From Treponema sp. UBA3649 (GTDB lineage: Bacteria; Spirochaetota; Spirochaetia; Treponematales; Treponemataceae): a stretch of 38,249 bases of DNA. Numbering within the stretch: position 1 is the stretch's first letter; each line of letters starts with the position of its first letter. The translations under genes and the position numbers were made by a program. This document shows positions 1 to 8,087 of this stretch, one piece after another. The stretch spans positions 1 through 38,249 of the forward strand of contig DFKI01000091.1 in assembly GCA_002373325.1 (NCBI GenBank), read 5' to 3'. Below the pieces are notes generated by a model that saw nothing but the letters and a program-made list of their open reading frames with translations, was not told the DNA's origin and searched no databases.

Positions 1-1024
1 CCCCTTCCTTTATGTACTGACGGTATTCTGATTTTTCCTCCTCATTTGCCGCCCTCAAGTCAGAGATTTTTCCAAGGTAGATTCCGGTTCCTCCCGCCTG
101 CTTTGGATTCAGGATTTTCTCACCTGCGGCAGGAATTCCATCTTTCGGGGTGTCATATCCGTACCAGTAGTCGGTTTTGCTCCTTGCGAAATCAGTGCTC
201 AGGATTCTCTTTCCCTCGGCAATGGCACCCTTTCTGTCACTTTCCCAGTGGTCCATCACATAGCGGTAGGCAGCGGTGACGGCTCCCACGTACTCCGCGG
301 ATTTCATTCTCCCTTCTATTTTAAAGCTGTCCACACCGATTTTCATCAGCTCGGGAACATGCTCAATCAACTGAAGGTCGCATGGTGAAAAATAATATCC
401 GGGGACATCACTTCCCGAAAGCTCCGCATTGTAGATTCTCCGGCATGCCTGTGTACACATTCCCCTGTTCGCGGATTTTCCACCAAGATAGCTTGAAAAA
501 AGGCAGAGTCCGCTCTCACTCACACAAAGGGCACCGTGGACAAAAATCTCAAGTTGTGCGTTGGTCGCGCTCTTTACCGCACGGATTTCCTCAAGTCCAA
601 GCTCCCGGGCCAAAACCACACGTTTCAGTCCATGAGCGCTAAGTTCATTTGCGGCGGCGGCAGACTCCACGTTCATCTGTGTGGAAGCATGGAGCTCAAG
701 GTCCGGAAAAAATTCCTGGCACATACGGATAACCCCGAAGTCCTGCACGATAAGTCCGTCGGGTCCGATTTTATTGAGATAAGACAAAAAGCGGTAAAGT
801 CTCTCGGTCTCGGATTCCTCACAGACCGTATTTACCGTGACATAAATCTTTTTTCCAAGGCGATGCACGCTTTGTACGGCAGCCTCGAATTCTCTCCACG
901 CGAAATTTGATGATCGGAGCCTGGCGTTGAAGCTCTTCAATCCCAAATAAACAGCATCGGCACCTTCACCGATTGCAGCGTCCAAGGCCTCCACATTTCC
1001 GGCCGGGGCAAGTAACTCTGTCAT
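1..1024 (-). CDS. U32 family peptidase / RlhA-TrhP-like protein (3' end cut by window)
   Basis: The reverse strand gives about 341 residues starting MTELLAPAGNVEALDAA, an N-terminus typical of the U32 family. The PROSITE U32 signature is complete: EIFVHGALC followed by VSESGLCLFSS. After it comes SANRGMCTQACRR, whose cysteines in characterised members belong to an iron-sulfur site. Known relatives (RlhA, TrhP) hydroxylate a cytidine of 23S rRNA or a tRNA wobble uridine; some others are called collagenase-like proteases, so the substrate is not settled here. The C-terminal part lies beyond base 1. The start is the ATG at 1024; it has no Shine-Dalgarno, but a TACACT -10 box lies 6 nt upstream, which suggests a leaderless mRNA. 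Confidence 0.93.
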   Translation of the reverse strand, partial: MTELLAPAGNVEALDAAIGEGADAVYLGLKSFNARLRSSNFAWREFEAAVQSVHRLGKKIYVTVNTVCEESETERLYRFLSYLNKIGPDGLIVQDFGVIRMCQEFFPDLELHASTQMNVESAAAANELSAHGLKRVVLARELGLEEIRAVKSATNAQLEIFVHGALCVSESGLCLFSSYLGGKSANRGMCTQACRRIYNAELSGSDVPGYYFSPCDLQLIEHVPELMKIGVDSFKIEGRMKSAEYVGAVTAAYRYVMDHWESDRKGAIAEGKRILSTDFARSKTDYWYGYDTPKDGIPAAGEKILNPKQAGGTGIYLGKISDLRAANEEEKSEYRQYIKEG

Positions 1025-1030
1025 ATTTTA

Positions 1031-1039
1031 AGTGTAGCA
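1031..1039 (-). promoter_or_regulatory. Extended -10 promoter of the U32 gene, leaderless
   Basis: On the minus strand the bases read TGCTACACT, an extended -10 (TGn plus TACACT). Only six bases (1025-1030) separate it from the ATG, so transcription should begin at or next to the start codon. No good -35 is visible. Confidence 0.5.
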
Positions 1040-1085
1040 CAGATTGGAAAAAGATTCTACAGGAAATTTTTTAAGTGGAAGGATG

Positions 1086-1340
1086 AGAGTGGAAAGTGGA
1101 AAGCTGTGCGAGTTGAAAACGGAAAGTTGAAAGTGGAAAGTTGGACGACATCGCATTTCGCACGGATAATCCTCGGCGGGAAAAGTACGTCGCTTTTGGA
1201 ACCCGTTTTCCGCCACTACGCTTTCGCTTCGGCCCGCCTAAAGTCGGGCTGCCCAGCGTCAGGGCCGCGGCATGGCTCCAACCGGGCGTAAGTTGGGAGA
1301 ACCCCTTGTGCGAGTGGAAAGTGGAAAACGGAAAGCGAAA
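1086..1340. repeat. Degenerate 7-bp repeats flanking a GC-rich intergenic block
   Basis: The gap 1025-1449 holds no convincing gene. At 1086-1146 a 7-bp unit of the form AGTGGAA / AGTTGAA / AACGGAA is repeated about eight times, and four more units lie at 1312-1340. Both blocks follow the same 9-mer TGTGCGAGT (1105-1113 and 1307-1315). The 160 bp between them are visibly richer in G+C than the surroundings and contain a GCCCG...CGGGC hairpin (1232-1249). This looks like a dispersed intergenic element rather than coding DNA; small reading frames across it have no recognisable product. Confidence 0.6.
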
Positions 1341-1449
1341 TTACACATTTTTTGGGGATTGACGCGACACTTTTTTTGTATAGTACCCTTTAGAAATACA
1401 ATACAAAGGAAAATGCGTAGGCAGATTCCGAAATCTCAAGGAGGATTTT

Positions 1450-1956
1450 ATGAAAAAAATCACAGGATTTGTCGCTGTTCTTGCGGCATTGTTAATGACG
1501 GCATTTTTTGTAGGATGCAACAACGCCCCCTCTGACCCACTCTCAGGTAACAGCTACAAACCGACAAGAATGGAGTCGGAAGGAACGGTTGTCACCAGCA
1601 ATGGCTCGACGATTTCCATAACAACAAGCGGAAGCACAGTTACAATCACAAGGAGCGGCTCCACATATACCGCAACATGCGAGGGAGTGGACGTGACAAG
1701 TACGCTTGGTCAAACTTATTTGGAAACAATGTACGACGAAATGTCACCCATGTTTGCAATGTCAATCTCGTTCAACAACGGAGTCATTTCAGCCACCATA
1801 CCGGGCGAGGGAACTCAGACAGGAACTTACACCGTAAACGGAAATGCCGCCATAGTAACGACAGATGGAGAGTCTGGCACAATCACAACCAGCGACAACT
1901 GGCAGACTTTTGTGATGACTGAGGATGGAATGACAATGACATTCACACGTCAGTAA
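1450..1956 (+). CDS. Small secreted lipoprotein, Ser/Thr-rich beta-type
   Basis: The 168-residue product has a basic start, a hydrophobic stretch and a lipobox-like FFVGC near residue 23, so it should be exported and lipidated. The mature part is rich in Thr, Ser and Gly with alternating patterns (TSNGSTISITTSGSTVTIT), as in small antiparallel beta proteins. I do not recognise a named family. The ribosome binding site AAGGAGG lies just before the ATG. It is a single-gene unit: a repeat-bearing gap lies upstream and a strong terminator follows 20 bp after the stop. A weak TTGACG (1359-1364) lies upstream but no well-spaced -10 could be fixed. Confidence 0.85.
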   Translation: MKKITGFVAVLAALLMTAFFVGCNNAPSDPLSGNSYKPTRMESEGTVVTSNGSTISITTSGSTVTITRSGSTYTATCEGVDVTSTLGQTYLETMYDEMSPMFAMSISFNNGVISATIPGEGTQTGTYTVNGNAAIVTTDGESGTITTSDNWQTFVMTEDGMTMTFTRQ

Positions 1957-1976
1957 TTACAGCGACACTGGCAAAC

Positions 1977-2012
1977 GGACATTCCGGAATTTTCTGGGAT
2001 GTCCTTTTTTTT
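1977..2012 (+). terminator. Rho-independent terminator after the lipoprotein gene
   Basis: GGACATTCC pairs with GGGATGTCC (nine pairs, one G-U) around a 10-nt loop and is followed directly by eight T. It sits 20 bp after the stop of the upstream lipoprotein gene. Confidence 0.88.
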
Positions 2013-2047
2013 ATATACTCCACAGGAGGACTCTTCCATCCCGTGAA

Positions 2048-2497
2048 TTACCTTGTAAAATCAATCGGTTCTTTCTTGGACGGAAACCGCATGGAAAAGA
2101 CGAGACCATCCTTATCACTTGTTAAAGCAATATCACCTTGCGAAAGTATATCCATTCCAATTATGGCATCAAAATTTTCACTTCCAGCAACTTCCGTTAC
2201 GAGTATATTGGAGAAACTTGTTCCCGTCGGAAGTTTCAAATCAGCTTTATAAACAGGAACCACACTTTCACCTTGGGCCGAAATGATTTTCATTATGGAA
2301 ACAGGCTCAAGATGACAGGCCAAAGCAAGTCTGTGACTTATGCAAGTACCATTCGCACCTGTGTCAATCAAGGCTTTCAACTTTATCGATGCATACTTGG
2401 GATTCTCCCTCGGTGGAATTCCGATTGTTATTTCAGTATCAATTATGACAGCACTTTTGTGCGAATTCGGAATACGGCAGGTAAACGCCTCATGCAT
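2048..2497 (-). CDS. Clan AA retropepsin-like aspartic protease
   Basis: The 149-residue single-domain protein carries the aspartic protease motif LIDTGANGTCIS (Asp near residue 45) and a second conserved segment, IIGMDILSQGDIALT, both typical of bacterial clan AA retropepsin-like proteases. The family is poorly characterised and would act as a dimer; the substrate is unknown. I chose the ATG at 2497 because a GAGG lies 8 nt upstream. Its ATGCATGA start overlaps the end of the 84-residue gene, so translation is probably coupled. The last codons coincide with one copy of a 41-bp repeat that occurs again at the end of the EFR1 gene. Confidence 0.85.
   Translation of the reverse strand: MHEAFTCRIPNSHKSAVIIDTEITIGIPPRENPKYASIKLKALIDTGANGTCISHRLALACHLEPVSIMKIISAQGESVVPVYKADLKLPTGTSFSNILVTEVAGSENFDAIIGMDILSQGDIALTSDKDGLVFSMRFPSKKEPIDFTR
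2050..2090. repeat. 41-bp exact direct repeat, copy 1 (3' end of protease gene)
   Basis: This copy is identical to 2805-2845 over all 41 bp. It encodes the protease C-terminus FPSKKEPIDFTR, so this is probably the original location. Confidence 0.95.
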
Positions 2498-2744
2498 AAA
2501 ACACACCTCGATTTACGCTGTAAAACATATTTCTTTCCTGCTCGCGGGGAATGCAAAGCTGTGCCAAAAAAGTACCCATTTTAAATCCATGACTCTGTGC
2601 GTAGGACACTGCCTCCGACTGGCTTTTGAAATAGCCAAAAGATTCATTTCCTGACACTAACACCCATTCGCCCTCATGATCTTTTATCAGATCATCACGC
2701 CTTATGTCAAACCAATTATAAAGAGAAATAAGCTCCTCGTTCAT
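2490..2744 (-). CDS. Hypothetical 84-residue protein
   Basis: The product starts MNEELISLYNWFDIRRDDL and contains GEWVLVSGNESFGYFKS followed by SEAVSYAQSHGF. This resembles, from memory, small bacterial proteins often found just before retropepsin-like proteases. The ATG at 2744 is preferred because AGGAGG lies 5-6 nt before it; a longer frame from 2819 starts inside the 41-bp repeat and has no ribosome binding site. The gene overlaps the protease start by 8 bp, so the two likely act together, for instance as a protease and its partner or substrate. No catalytic motif is visible. Confidence 0.75.
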   Translation of the reverse strand: MNEELISLYNWFDIRRDDLIKDHEGEWVLVSGNESFGYFKSQSEAVSYAQSHGFKMGTFLAQLCIPREQERNMFYSVNRGVFYA

Positions 2745-2804
2745 ACTTACCTCCTCTTTCATTATATCACACGTCTCTGTATTTTTCCACAACGGAAGTA
2801 GATC

Positions 2805-2845
2805 ACCTTGTAAAATCAATCGGTTCTTTCTTGGACGGAAACCGC
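2805..2845. repeat. 41-bp exact direct repeat, copy 2 (3' end of EFR1 gene)
   Basis: This is an identical copy of 2050-2090. Here it is read in another frame and supplies the last residues (VSVQERTD) and the stop of the EFR1 protein. The distance between the copies is 755 bp, exactly enclosing the 84-residue gene and the protease gene. Confidence 0.95.
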
Positions 2846-3757
2846 GCGGATGTCATCATTTAAATCTATGCCGCCATTCTTGAGGACCTCATCACAATTT
2901 TTATAGTATTTATAAAAGAGCCATCTTTTCAGGCCCTTCAAGTTCTCATCGAAATACGGAAATTGTATGGAAGAATCACCGGCGGTTTTCTGAATGTTAT
3001 ATGAGCCATTGACCCTCCATCCGTTCAGGAGACCGATGCTGATTGCACATGTGGGGCAGTTGAAGGAGCAGCAGACACAGAGCGAGCAATTCGTACCGAA
3101 CTTAAATTTTTTTCCGTCATAAGAAATGTTCTGCAAAGGACAGCCTTTTACACACTTCATGCACCTGACGCACTTACTCATGTCAACTTTCATAAAGGGA
3201 CCTTGTGCCTGCGCATAAATCCACTCGATGCGAAAGACAGGAACGAACCATGCTTTCAGTGGATTTGTATGGACATTTTCTTCCATGCCGGATGAAATCT
3301 GCCTGCAATTCAGGCGGACTAAGGCACGGGCATAAATGTACTCGCTCTTCACCATTTCAGGGCTGTGTCTGAAAATCATATTGTAGGGCATTACGTAATG
3401 TCGTTCGCTCACAAAATAATATCCCTTTTTCTCAAGGATTTTTATCATCTTCTGGGAAGAATAATTGTTGAAGCTCAGTCCTTCTCCGCTGGTCTTGAAA
3501 ACAAAACACCTTTTTACCCTTTCGCCTTTTTTCCCGACACTGGGCATGCTCCTGCAAAAATCAACCATAACTTTCGGAGCGTTGAAACCATGTATCGGAT
3601 AGGCAAAGCCAATAAGGTCAGCATCGGAAGAGGACGGCACTTCTCCAAATCCAAGACGGTGTATGACGGTTTCGTAAGAGGAGAGAAACTGTTTGTAAAG
3701 TTGAGCCACAAGCATGGTGTTCCCAGTACCGGAAAAAACATAAATGACAGCTTTCAT
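2816..3757 (-). CDS. EFR1 family ferredoxin (flavodoxin-like domain plus 2[4Fe-4S])
   Basis: The 313-residue protein begins with a flavodoxin-like fold (IYVFSGTGNT near residues 5-13, an FMN phosphate loop) and has two [4Fe-4S] motifs of the CxxCxxCxxxCP type, at about residues 196-206 (CVRCMKCVKGCP) and 224-234 (CSLCVCCSFNCP). This order is that of the EFR1 family, which probably moves electrons between flavin and iron-sulfur partners in anaerobes; a specific substrate is unknown. It follows the SDR gene by 43 bp on the same strand, so the two may form a redox pair. The final nine residues come from a 41-bp repeat and differ in origin from the rest. Confidence 0.92.
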   Translation of the reverse strand: MKAVIYVFSGTGNTMLVAQLYKQFLSSYETVIHRLGFGEVPSSSDADLIGFAYPIHGFNAPKVMVDFCRSMPSVGKKGERVKRCFVFKTSGEGLSFNNYSSQKMIKILEKKGYYFVSERHYVMPYNMIFRHSPEMVKSEYIYARALVRLNCRQISSGMEENVHTNPLKAWFVPVFRIEWIYAQAQGPFMKVDMSKCVRCMKCVKGCPLQNISYDGKKFKFGTNCSLCVCCSFNCPTCAISIGLLNGWRVNGSYNIQKTAGDSSIQFPYFDENLKGLKRWLFYKYYKNCDEVLKNGGIDLNDDIRAVSVQERTD

Positions 3758-3800
3758 TCTGGTAAACTCTTAAGGACTAATTTTTTTAGAAAATGCCTGC

Positions 3801-5396
3801 TCATAATTTTTTCGAGCTCATAATCAAATCGTCATCCTCATGCTCGTCATAGGGATAAACATTTTTTTCCTCCGCCTTGGAATGAGTGTCATACCAAATC
3901 TGGGCATAGAAAGGAATTTTTGCGCTCGCACCATCAAAGGCCCAGGGAGTCGCCTCGCAGCAGACAGGACACCAGAACCCGGCCTTTAAAACCGCATAGG
4001 GAGTTGAGCTGAACTCATGGTCATTATGGCACTTCCATTTGACGGGAGAATGAAGCTTTCCTTTTTCCATTTGAGAGGAAACCACCTCGCCTCCGCGGAA
4101 TCTGGCCGCTGATTTCAAATCCTCCAAAGACAGCTCTTCGTCCGGCTTGCTTTCATCGTATCCATGGTCCAGCTTAAAACGGTCCGCCTTTGACTCATCC
4201 TTCAAATCCTCGTAATCAATATCACCATCAGGAGTTTTTCCCTCGGCAAGAAGCGGATATTCACTCCAGTTTCGTGGAATCGCGTTAAAAGCATCCATGC
4301 CGCCGAAGAACGCATCTATCCTGCCCTTTTTTCCAAGACGCACCCAATTCATCGGAGCATTGGAATTTTTAAGCAGACGCTCAATGGCAAATTTTCTAAT
4401 CAGCTTGGAAGGAACAATTTTTCCGAGCCTATAGTACCAGAGCTGTTTTTTCATCCTCGCCCAAAAGTCACTGGAACTCTCCCTTCTGTAATCCAGCCAA
4501 TTGTCCAGCTCGACGGAATCCGTATACCAGACTCCATGAAAATTTCTCGGGATATTCCACTCGGGATTAAAGAATTTTTTCGCACTGGCCCCCATAAGAC
4601 CAAAGCCCTCGTTAAAAGTCTCATACCCGGTTTCGCGACAGGATTTTCCACCGCCAATATTATAGCACTTCTGCCAAAATCCGTTCAGCTTGCCTTCCAA
4701 ATCCCGCTCAACAAGACGCTGAATCATAAAACCGCTGTCCCTGTCCGTAATCCACTCAAACGGAGCATTCCAACAAGTATGGAACATGAGCCCGTCATTC
4801 ATATTATTCGAAAGAAAATATTTGTGATAAACAGCAGTCTGTCTTAAAACGACCCAATTGGGCAAAGCACTCTCAACCACAAATCTCTCGCCCTTTATTT
4901 TCGAGGCCGAGTAATAGTCATAGGCACTTGACATGACCGGATCACCCATTCTGCACCAAGGATGATGATAATCACGGTTTCCGTAGACTGCGACAGTCGA
5001 GATATGGACGAGCTTTATTTTATCCGACCTGGAAGAATTTTTTATGGCGGTCACAATATTCTGAGTGCCCGTGTAATTGGTAAACCAAGTGTTATCGGGA
5101 TTGTGATCCGCCTTAGGAGGAATTACCGCCCCACAATGCACGACATAATCCGAATCTTTTACCAAAGAGGCAACAGCGTCATAAGAATGCAAGCTGCCCT
5201 GCACAATGACAATGCGTTTTCCGCCGCGCTTTAAAAGCTTCCTAAAAAAAGACCTTCCTTTAGAAGGATTCCTCACAAGAATTTTTATCTGTCCTACGCT
5301 TCCGCTGTCCAAAAGATGAGAGACAACTTCTCCGCCCATCGCACCTGTTGCCCCGGTAACAGCAACCGTAACTTTGTCAAAATGTGTGTTTTCCAT
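3801..5396 (-). CDS. NAD(P)-dependent SDR epimerase/dehydratase fused to a C-terminal zinc ribbon
   Basis: Residues 1 to about 300 form an extended SDR: VAVTGATGAMGG binds the nucleotide, HISTVAVYG carries the catalytic Ser/Thr, and YYSASK gives Tyr162 and Lys166. The likely role is oxidation, reduction or epimerisation of a sugar or sterol-like substrate. Residues 423-480 are foreign to SDRs: RGGEVVSSQ, then WKCHNDHEFSSTP, then GFWCPVC. This layout matches, from family knowledge, the probable zinc-ribbon domain (DUF4379 type). An acidic linker joins the parts. The ATG at 5396 has no Shine-Dalgarno; a TTGACA/TATAAT promoter ends 6 nt before it. At 531 residues it is much longer than ordinary SDRs (about 300-350). 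Confidence 0.88.
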   Translation of the reverse strand: MENTHFDKVTVAVTGATGAMGGEVVSHLLDSGSVGQIKILVRNPSKGRSFFRKLLKRGGKRIVIVQGSLHSYDAVASLVKDSDYVVHCGAVIPPKADHNPDNTWFTNYTGTQNIVTAIKNSSRSDKIKLVHISTVAVYGNRDYHHPWCRMGDPVMSSAYDYYSASKIKGERFVVESALPNWVVLRQTAVYHKYFLSNNMNDGLMFHTCWNAPFEWITDRDSGFMIQRLVERDLEGKLNGFWQKCYNIGGGKSCRETGYETFNEGFGLMGASAKKFFNPEWNIPRNFHGVWYTDSVELDNWLDYRRESSSDFWARMKKQLWYYRLGKIVPSKLIRKFAIERLLKNSNAPMNWVRLGKKGRIDAFFGGMDAFNAIPRNWSEYPLLAEGKTPDGDIDYEDLKDESKADRFKLDHGYDESKPDEELSLEDLKSAARFRGGEVVSSQMEKGKLHSPVKWKCHNDHEFSSTPYAVLKAGFWCPVCCEATPWAFDGASAKIPFYAQIWYDTHSKAEEKNVYPYDEHEDDDLIMSSKKL

Positions 5397-5402
5397 ACTT
5401 AC

Positions 5403-5430
5403 ATTATAGGGAATATAATTGGATTGTCAA
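5403..5430 (-). promoter_or_regulatory. Strong sigma-70-type promoter of the SDR gene, leaderless
   Basis: On the minus strand TTGACA (5425-5430) and TATAAT (5403-5408) are both perfect and separated by 16 bp. The -10 ends six bases before the ATG at 5396, so the mRNA should start at the A of ATG. Confidence 0.75.
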
Positions 5431-5501
5431 CATGCAAAAAAACATGGGGCGCATTCCAAAACTTCAATTTTCAGAGATTGGCTTAATTTTTTTATTTAAT
5501 C

Positions 5502-5554
5502 TTGACACCGTTAAGATTAAGATGTATATTGAGACTAGAAGTTAACACCATTAA
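5502..5554 (+). promoter_or_regulatory. Promoter with two TetR-type operators
   Basis: TTGACA (5502-5507) and TATATT (5525-5530) are spaced by 17 bp. Two near-identical sites, TTGACACCGTTAA (5502-5514) and TTAACACCATTAA (5542-5554), are imperfect palindromes of the TetR-operator type; the first covers the -35 and the second lies just after the start site. Their common 16-mer core repeats 40 bp apart. The TetR gene is the last gene of this operon, so autorepression is likely. Confidence 0.75.
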
Positions 5555-5587
5555 GATTAAACACTATATTTTCAAGGAGAAATGCAA

Positions 5588-6283
5588 ATGAAAAGACAGG
5601 GTTTGAAAAAAATATGCGCCGGACTTATTCTTCTGGGAACAATTTTTGCAGGCGGATCATTTTCCACTCTCACGGCACAGGACACCAAGGACTTTGAGTT
5701 CAACGTAATACCGACTCTCAAATTCGAGATGCTTCAGCTTGGGAAGGGAAACTATCTTTTCAGTCCGTCAGGCAGCCTGCAGCTCATGTGGACGAAAAAT
5801 GAGGAAAGCGCCTCCACCGCTCCCGACAAGATTACCGGCAAAGTGTATTACTCGCAGGACATTTTTCCCAAAGGAATCGAAGGATATGACGAAAAACAAT
5901 TTCACGGACTGGGGCTTTTCGGCAAGGTCGTATGCGGAAAGAATTCCTTCCTTCTGAAAATTGACGGACGTGGCGCAAATCCATTTGAGTCCTACAAAAA
6001 CTTTGAGGGACTTTTGATGTACGGCCACCAGCTTGTAAAAACGGACACGCTCACCCTCACGCTCGGAGGAGGACTTGCGGCGACGGACACAGGAATCAAA
6101 ATCAAGGGAGTGAATCTTTTTGTGGTTCCAATGCCAATGGTATACTTCAATTATTCGGGCGAAATCATCGCGACGGCAATCTCTATCCGGGCAGGCTACG
6201 CATTCGGCGGAAAACAGATTCTGAGTGCGGACGGAGAAAAATCAAAGAGGGATTATAAAGGCGGCTTCTATGCTGCAATCTAG
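5588..6283 (+). CDS. Exported protein, probable envelope/outer-membrane protein
   Basis: The product has a signal peptide (MKRQGLKKICAGLILLGTIFA, with likely cleavage near LTAQD) and about 200 mature residues rich in alternating hydrophobic and glycine segments, such as LTLTLGGGLAATDTG and TAISIRAGYAFGGK. This suggests a small beta-barrel, but I do not recognise the family. The start at 5588 is preferred to the ATG at 5582 because AAGGAG lies 8 nt before it. It is the first gene of the TetR-controlled operon, so it may share a substrate or stress with the hydrolase behind it. Confidence 0.75.
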   Translation: MKRQGLKKICAGLILLGTIFAGGSFSTLTAQDTKDFEFNVIPTLKFEMLQLGKGNYLFSPSGSLQLMWTKNEESASTAPDKITGKVYYSQDIFPKGIEGYDEKQFHGLGLFGKVVCGKNSFLLKIDGRGANPFESYKNFEGLLMYGHQLVKTDTLTLTLGGGLAATDTGIKIKGVNLFVVPMPMVYFNYSGEIIATAISIRAGYAFGGKQILSADGEKSKRDYKGGFYAAI

Positions 6284-6320
6284 GGCATGTATAAATTCTA
6301 ATCAGACGGAGGAAACGGAG

Positions 6321-7397
6321 ATGACGATGAGCGTGAAAAATGCTAAAATTAATATTGGACTAATGATTGCTTTGGGAGCTGGATTTATGACGGGTTGCAC
6401 AAGCGTTGCCACAGTCGGAAGCGAGCCGGCGAAGGGACTTGAGAACACTGAAAAAATTTTCATTGACGTAAACGGAAACATAAACGGAATGTTCATAACT
6501 ATGACTGACGAAAACAATCCCGTGCTTCTGTTCATCTCTGGCGGCCCCGGTGTTCCTGAGGTCTGGCTGAATGAGGCTTACGCAAAAAGATATCAAAACA
6601 AAATAGCCGAGCATTTTACCGTCTGCTGGTGGGATTATCTTGGGGAGGGACTTTCATACAACCCGGGGATTACGAGCGAGGAAATCACGATTGAAAGGCT
6701 TGCGTCCGATGCACATACGGTTGCGGAATATTTGAGGAGCACATACAAAAAGGACAAAATCTATCTGATGGCACACTCCAGCGGAACCAACCTTGGGCTT
6801 TATCTCGCTCAGACAAATTCAGAGGACTTCCACTGCTACTTCGGCATGGGGCAGGATTTCGTAAAATCTGACAGAAGATATGAGGAAGGCTATCACTTCA
6901 TGAAAGAGGAGTTCGAAAAACGCGGAGACAAAAAGGCCCTTAAAGAAATGAACAAGCTCGCATCATTCTCAGAAGACGGTGAGTTCAAAATCAAAAAGCC
7001 GGAGAGCATCAGAAAGAACTGGGAGAAGATTTTGCTCATGGCGGGCTGCGGAACGACAAGGGAAATGCGCTCGGACGTGAAGGATATTTTTTTCAAGCAG
7101 ATGTCATGCAAGTGCTACACGTCATCGGAAAGAATAAACTACTGGAAGGGAAAGTCCCTGCTCGGAAAAAGCGAGTACCGGAAATATTCAGTCGAGCCGG
7201 ACAAACCAGCTTTGATTCCGGTCTATTTTTCCAGCGGACATTATGACTACACCACTCCGGTCACGCTGTCCAATGAACTGTACGAAAGACTTGAAGCACC
7301 CGAGAAAAAATTCTATACTTTTTACAATTCAGCCCACTCACCGTTGTGGGAGGAAAATGAATTGGTAATAGAGGCGATGCTGGAACATGTCAGATAA
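6321..7397 (+). CDS. Lipoprotein alpha/beta hydrolase, proline-iminopeptidase-like
   Basis: The 358-residue protein has a signal with lipobox-like FMTGC (Cys26) and an alpha/beta-hydrolase fold. SGGPG (residues 73-77) and WWDYLGEG resemble the HGGPG and WDQRGxG signatures of proline iminopeptidases. The nucleophile is probably Ser153 in AHSSG, with Asp in SGHYDYTTP and His in NSAHSPLWE completing the triad. Iminopeptidases are normally cytoplasmic, so a lipidated envelope form may instead cleave a peptide, ester or antibiotic. GGAGG lies 8 nt before the ATG at 6321. It overlaps the TetR gene by 11 bp. Confidence 0.85.
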   Translation: MTMSVKNAKINIGLMIALGAGFMTGCTSVATVGSEPAKGLENTEKIFIDVNGNINGMFITMTDENNPVLLFISGGPGVPEVWLNEAYAKRYQNKIAEHFTVCWWDYLGEGLSYNPGITSEEITIERLASDAHTVAEYLRSTYKKDKIYLMAHSSGTNLGLYLAQTNSEDFHCYFGMGQDFVKSDRRYEEGYHFMKEEFEKRGDKKALKEMNKLASFSEDGEFKIKKPESIRKNWEKILLMAGCGTTREMRSDVKDIFFKQMSCKCYTSSERINYWKGKSLLGKSEYRKYSVEPDKPALIPVYFSSGHYDYTTPVTLSNELYERLEAPEKKFYTFYNSAHSPLWEENELVIEAMLEHVR

Positions 7398-7968
7398 ATA
7401 TCACCACGGGGATTTACGGAACGCGCTCATTGAAGAGGGAATAAAAATGATTAACTCAGGCGGCGAGGGATCTCTTTCCATGAGGAAACTCGCAGAGAAA
7501 TGCGGCGTGAGCATGGCGGCCCCATACGCGCATTTCAAGAGCAAAGAAGATTTAATCACTGCCATAAAAAATCATGTCACGGACAATTTCACGGAGCGTC
7601 TGGAAAAATCCGTAAACAAGATCCGGGACGGCGGCATTGAGAAAAAAATCATCGCGCTTGGAAACGCATACGTCCTCTTTTTCATGGAGCACCCGGAATA
7701 CTTCACCTTCCTGTTCTCGCGGGGCTACATCCATGTGAACCTTGATTTCAGCAAGTCCGACGAAAACAATTTCAAGCCCTTCCTGATTCTAAAGGATTTG
7801 TGCGCGCAATATTTCACGGAAAAAAAGCCGGAGCTCTCAGACTACGAGAAGGAGCTTGAGATAATCAGGATATGGGCATCGGTACAGGGGCTCACGTCAA
7901 TCATCTTCATGAACAACGTAAAATGGAGCCGGAACTGGAAAAAGGAAATCAGCAACCTGCTCAGGTAG
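7387..7968 (+). CDS. TetR/AcrR family transcriptional regulator
   Basis: The N-terminus YHHGDLRNALIEEGIKMI, then LSMRKLAEKCGVSMAAPYAH and FKSKEDLI, is the standard TetR DNA-binding domain (residues about 5-60). The rest forms the helical ligand and dimer domain. Translation begins inside the hydrolase gene, so the two are coupled. It probably represses its own operon through the paired operators at 5502-5554; the inducer is unknown but is likely to be related to the hydrolase substrate. Length (193 residues) is usual for the family. Confidence 0.92.
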   Translation: MSDKYHHGDLRNALIEEGIKMINSGGEGSLSMRKLAEKCGVSMAAPYAHFKSKEDLITAIKNHVTDNFTERLEKSVNKIRDGGIEKKIIALGNAYVLFFMEHPEYFTFLFSRGYIHVNLDFSKSDENNFKPFLILKDLCAQYFTEKKPELSDYEKELEIIRIWASVQGLTSIIFMNNVKWSRNWKKEISNLLR

Positions 7969-7972
7969 AAGG

Positions 7973-8024
7973 AAAAAAAATAAAGGCTGATTCCGTAGAT
8001 GGAGGCTAAAGTACGGAACCAGCC
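7973..8024 (-). terminator. Terminator between the TetR and transporter operons
   Basis: GGCTG-A-TTCCGTA pairs with TACGGAA-C-CAGCC (12 pairs, one mismatch; 7985-8024). Read on the minus strand it is followed by TTTATTTTTTTT, so it mainly ends the transporter operon; without a T run on the plus side it may also weakly end the TetR operon. Confidence 0.75.
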
Positions 8025-8087
8025 ACATTAATAAGCGATTTTATTTAACGTAAGTCTCAGGATTTCCTTGACCGACCAAAGATACCC

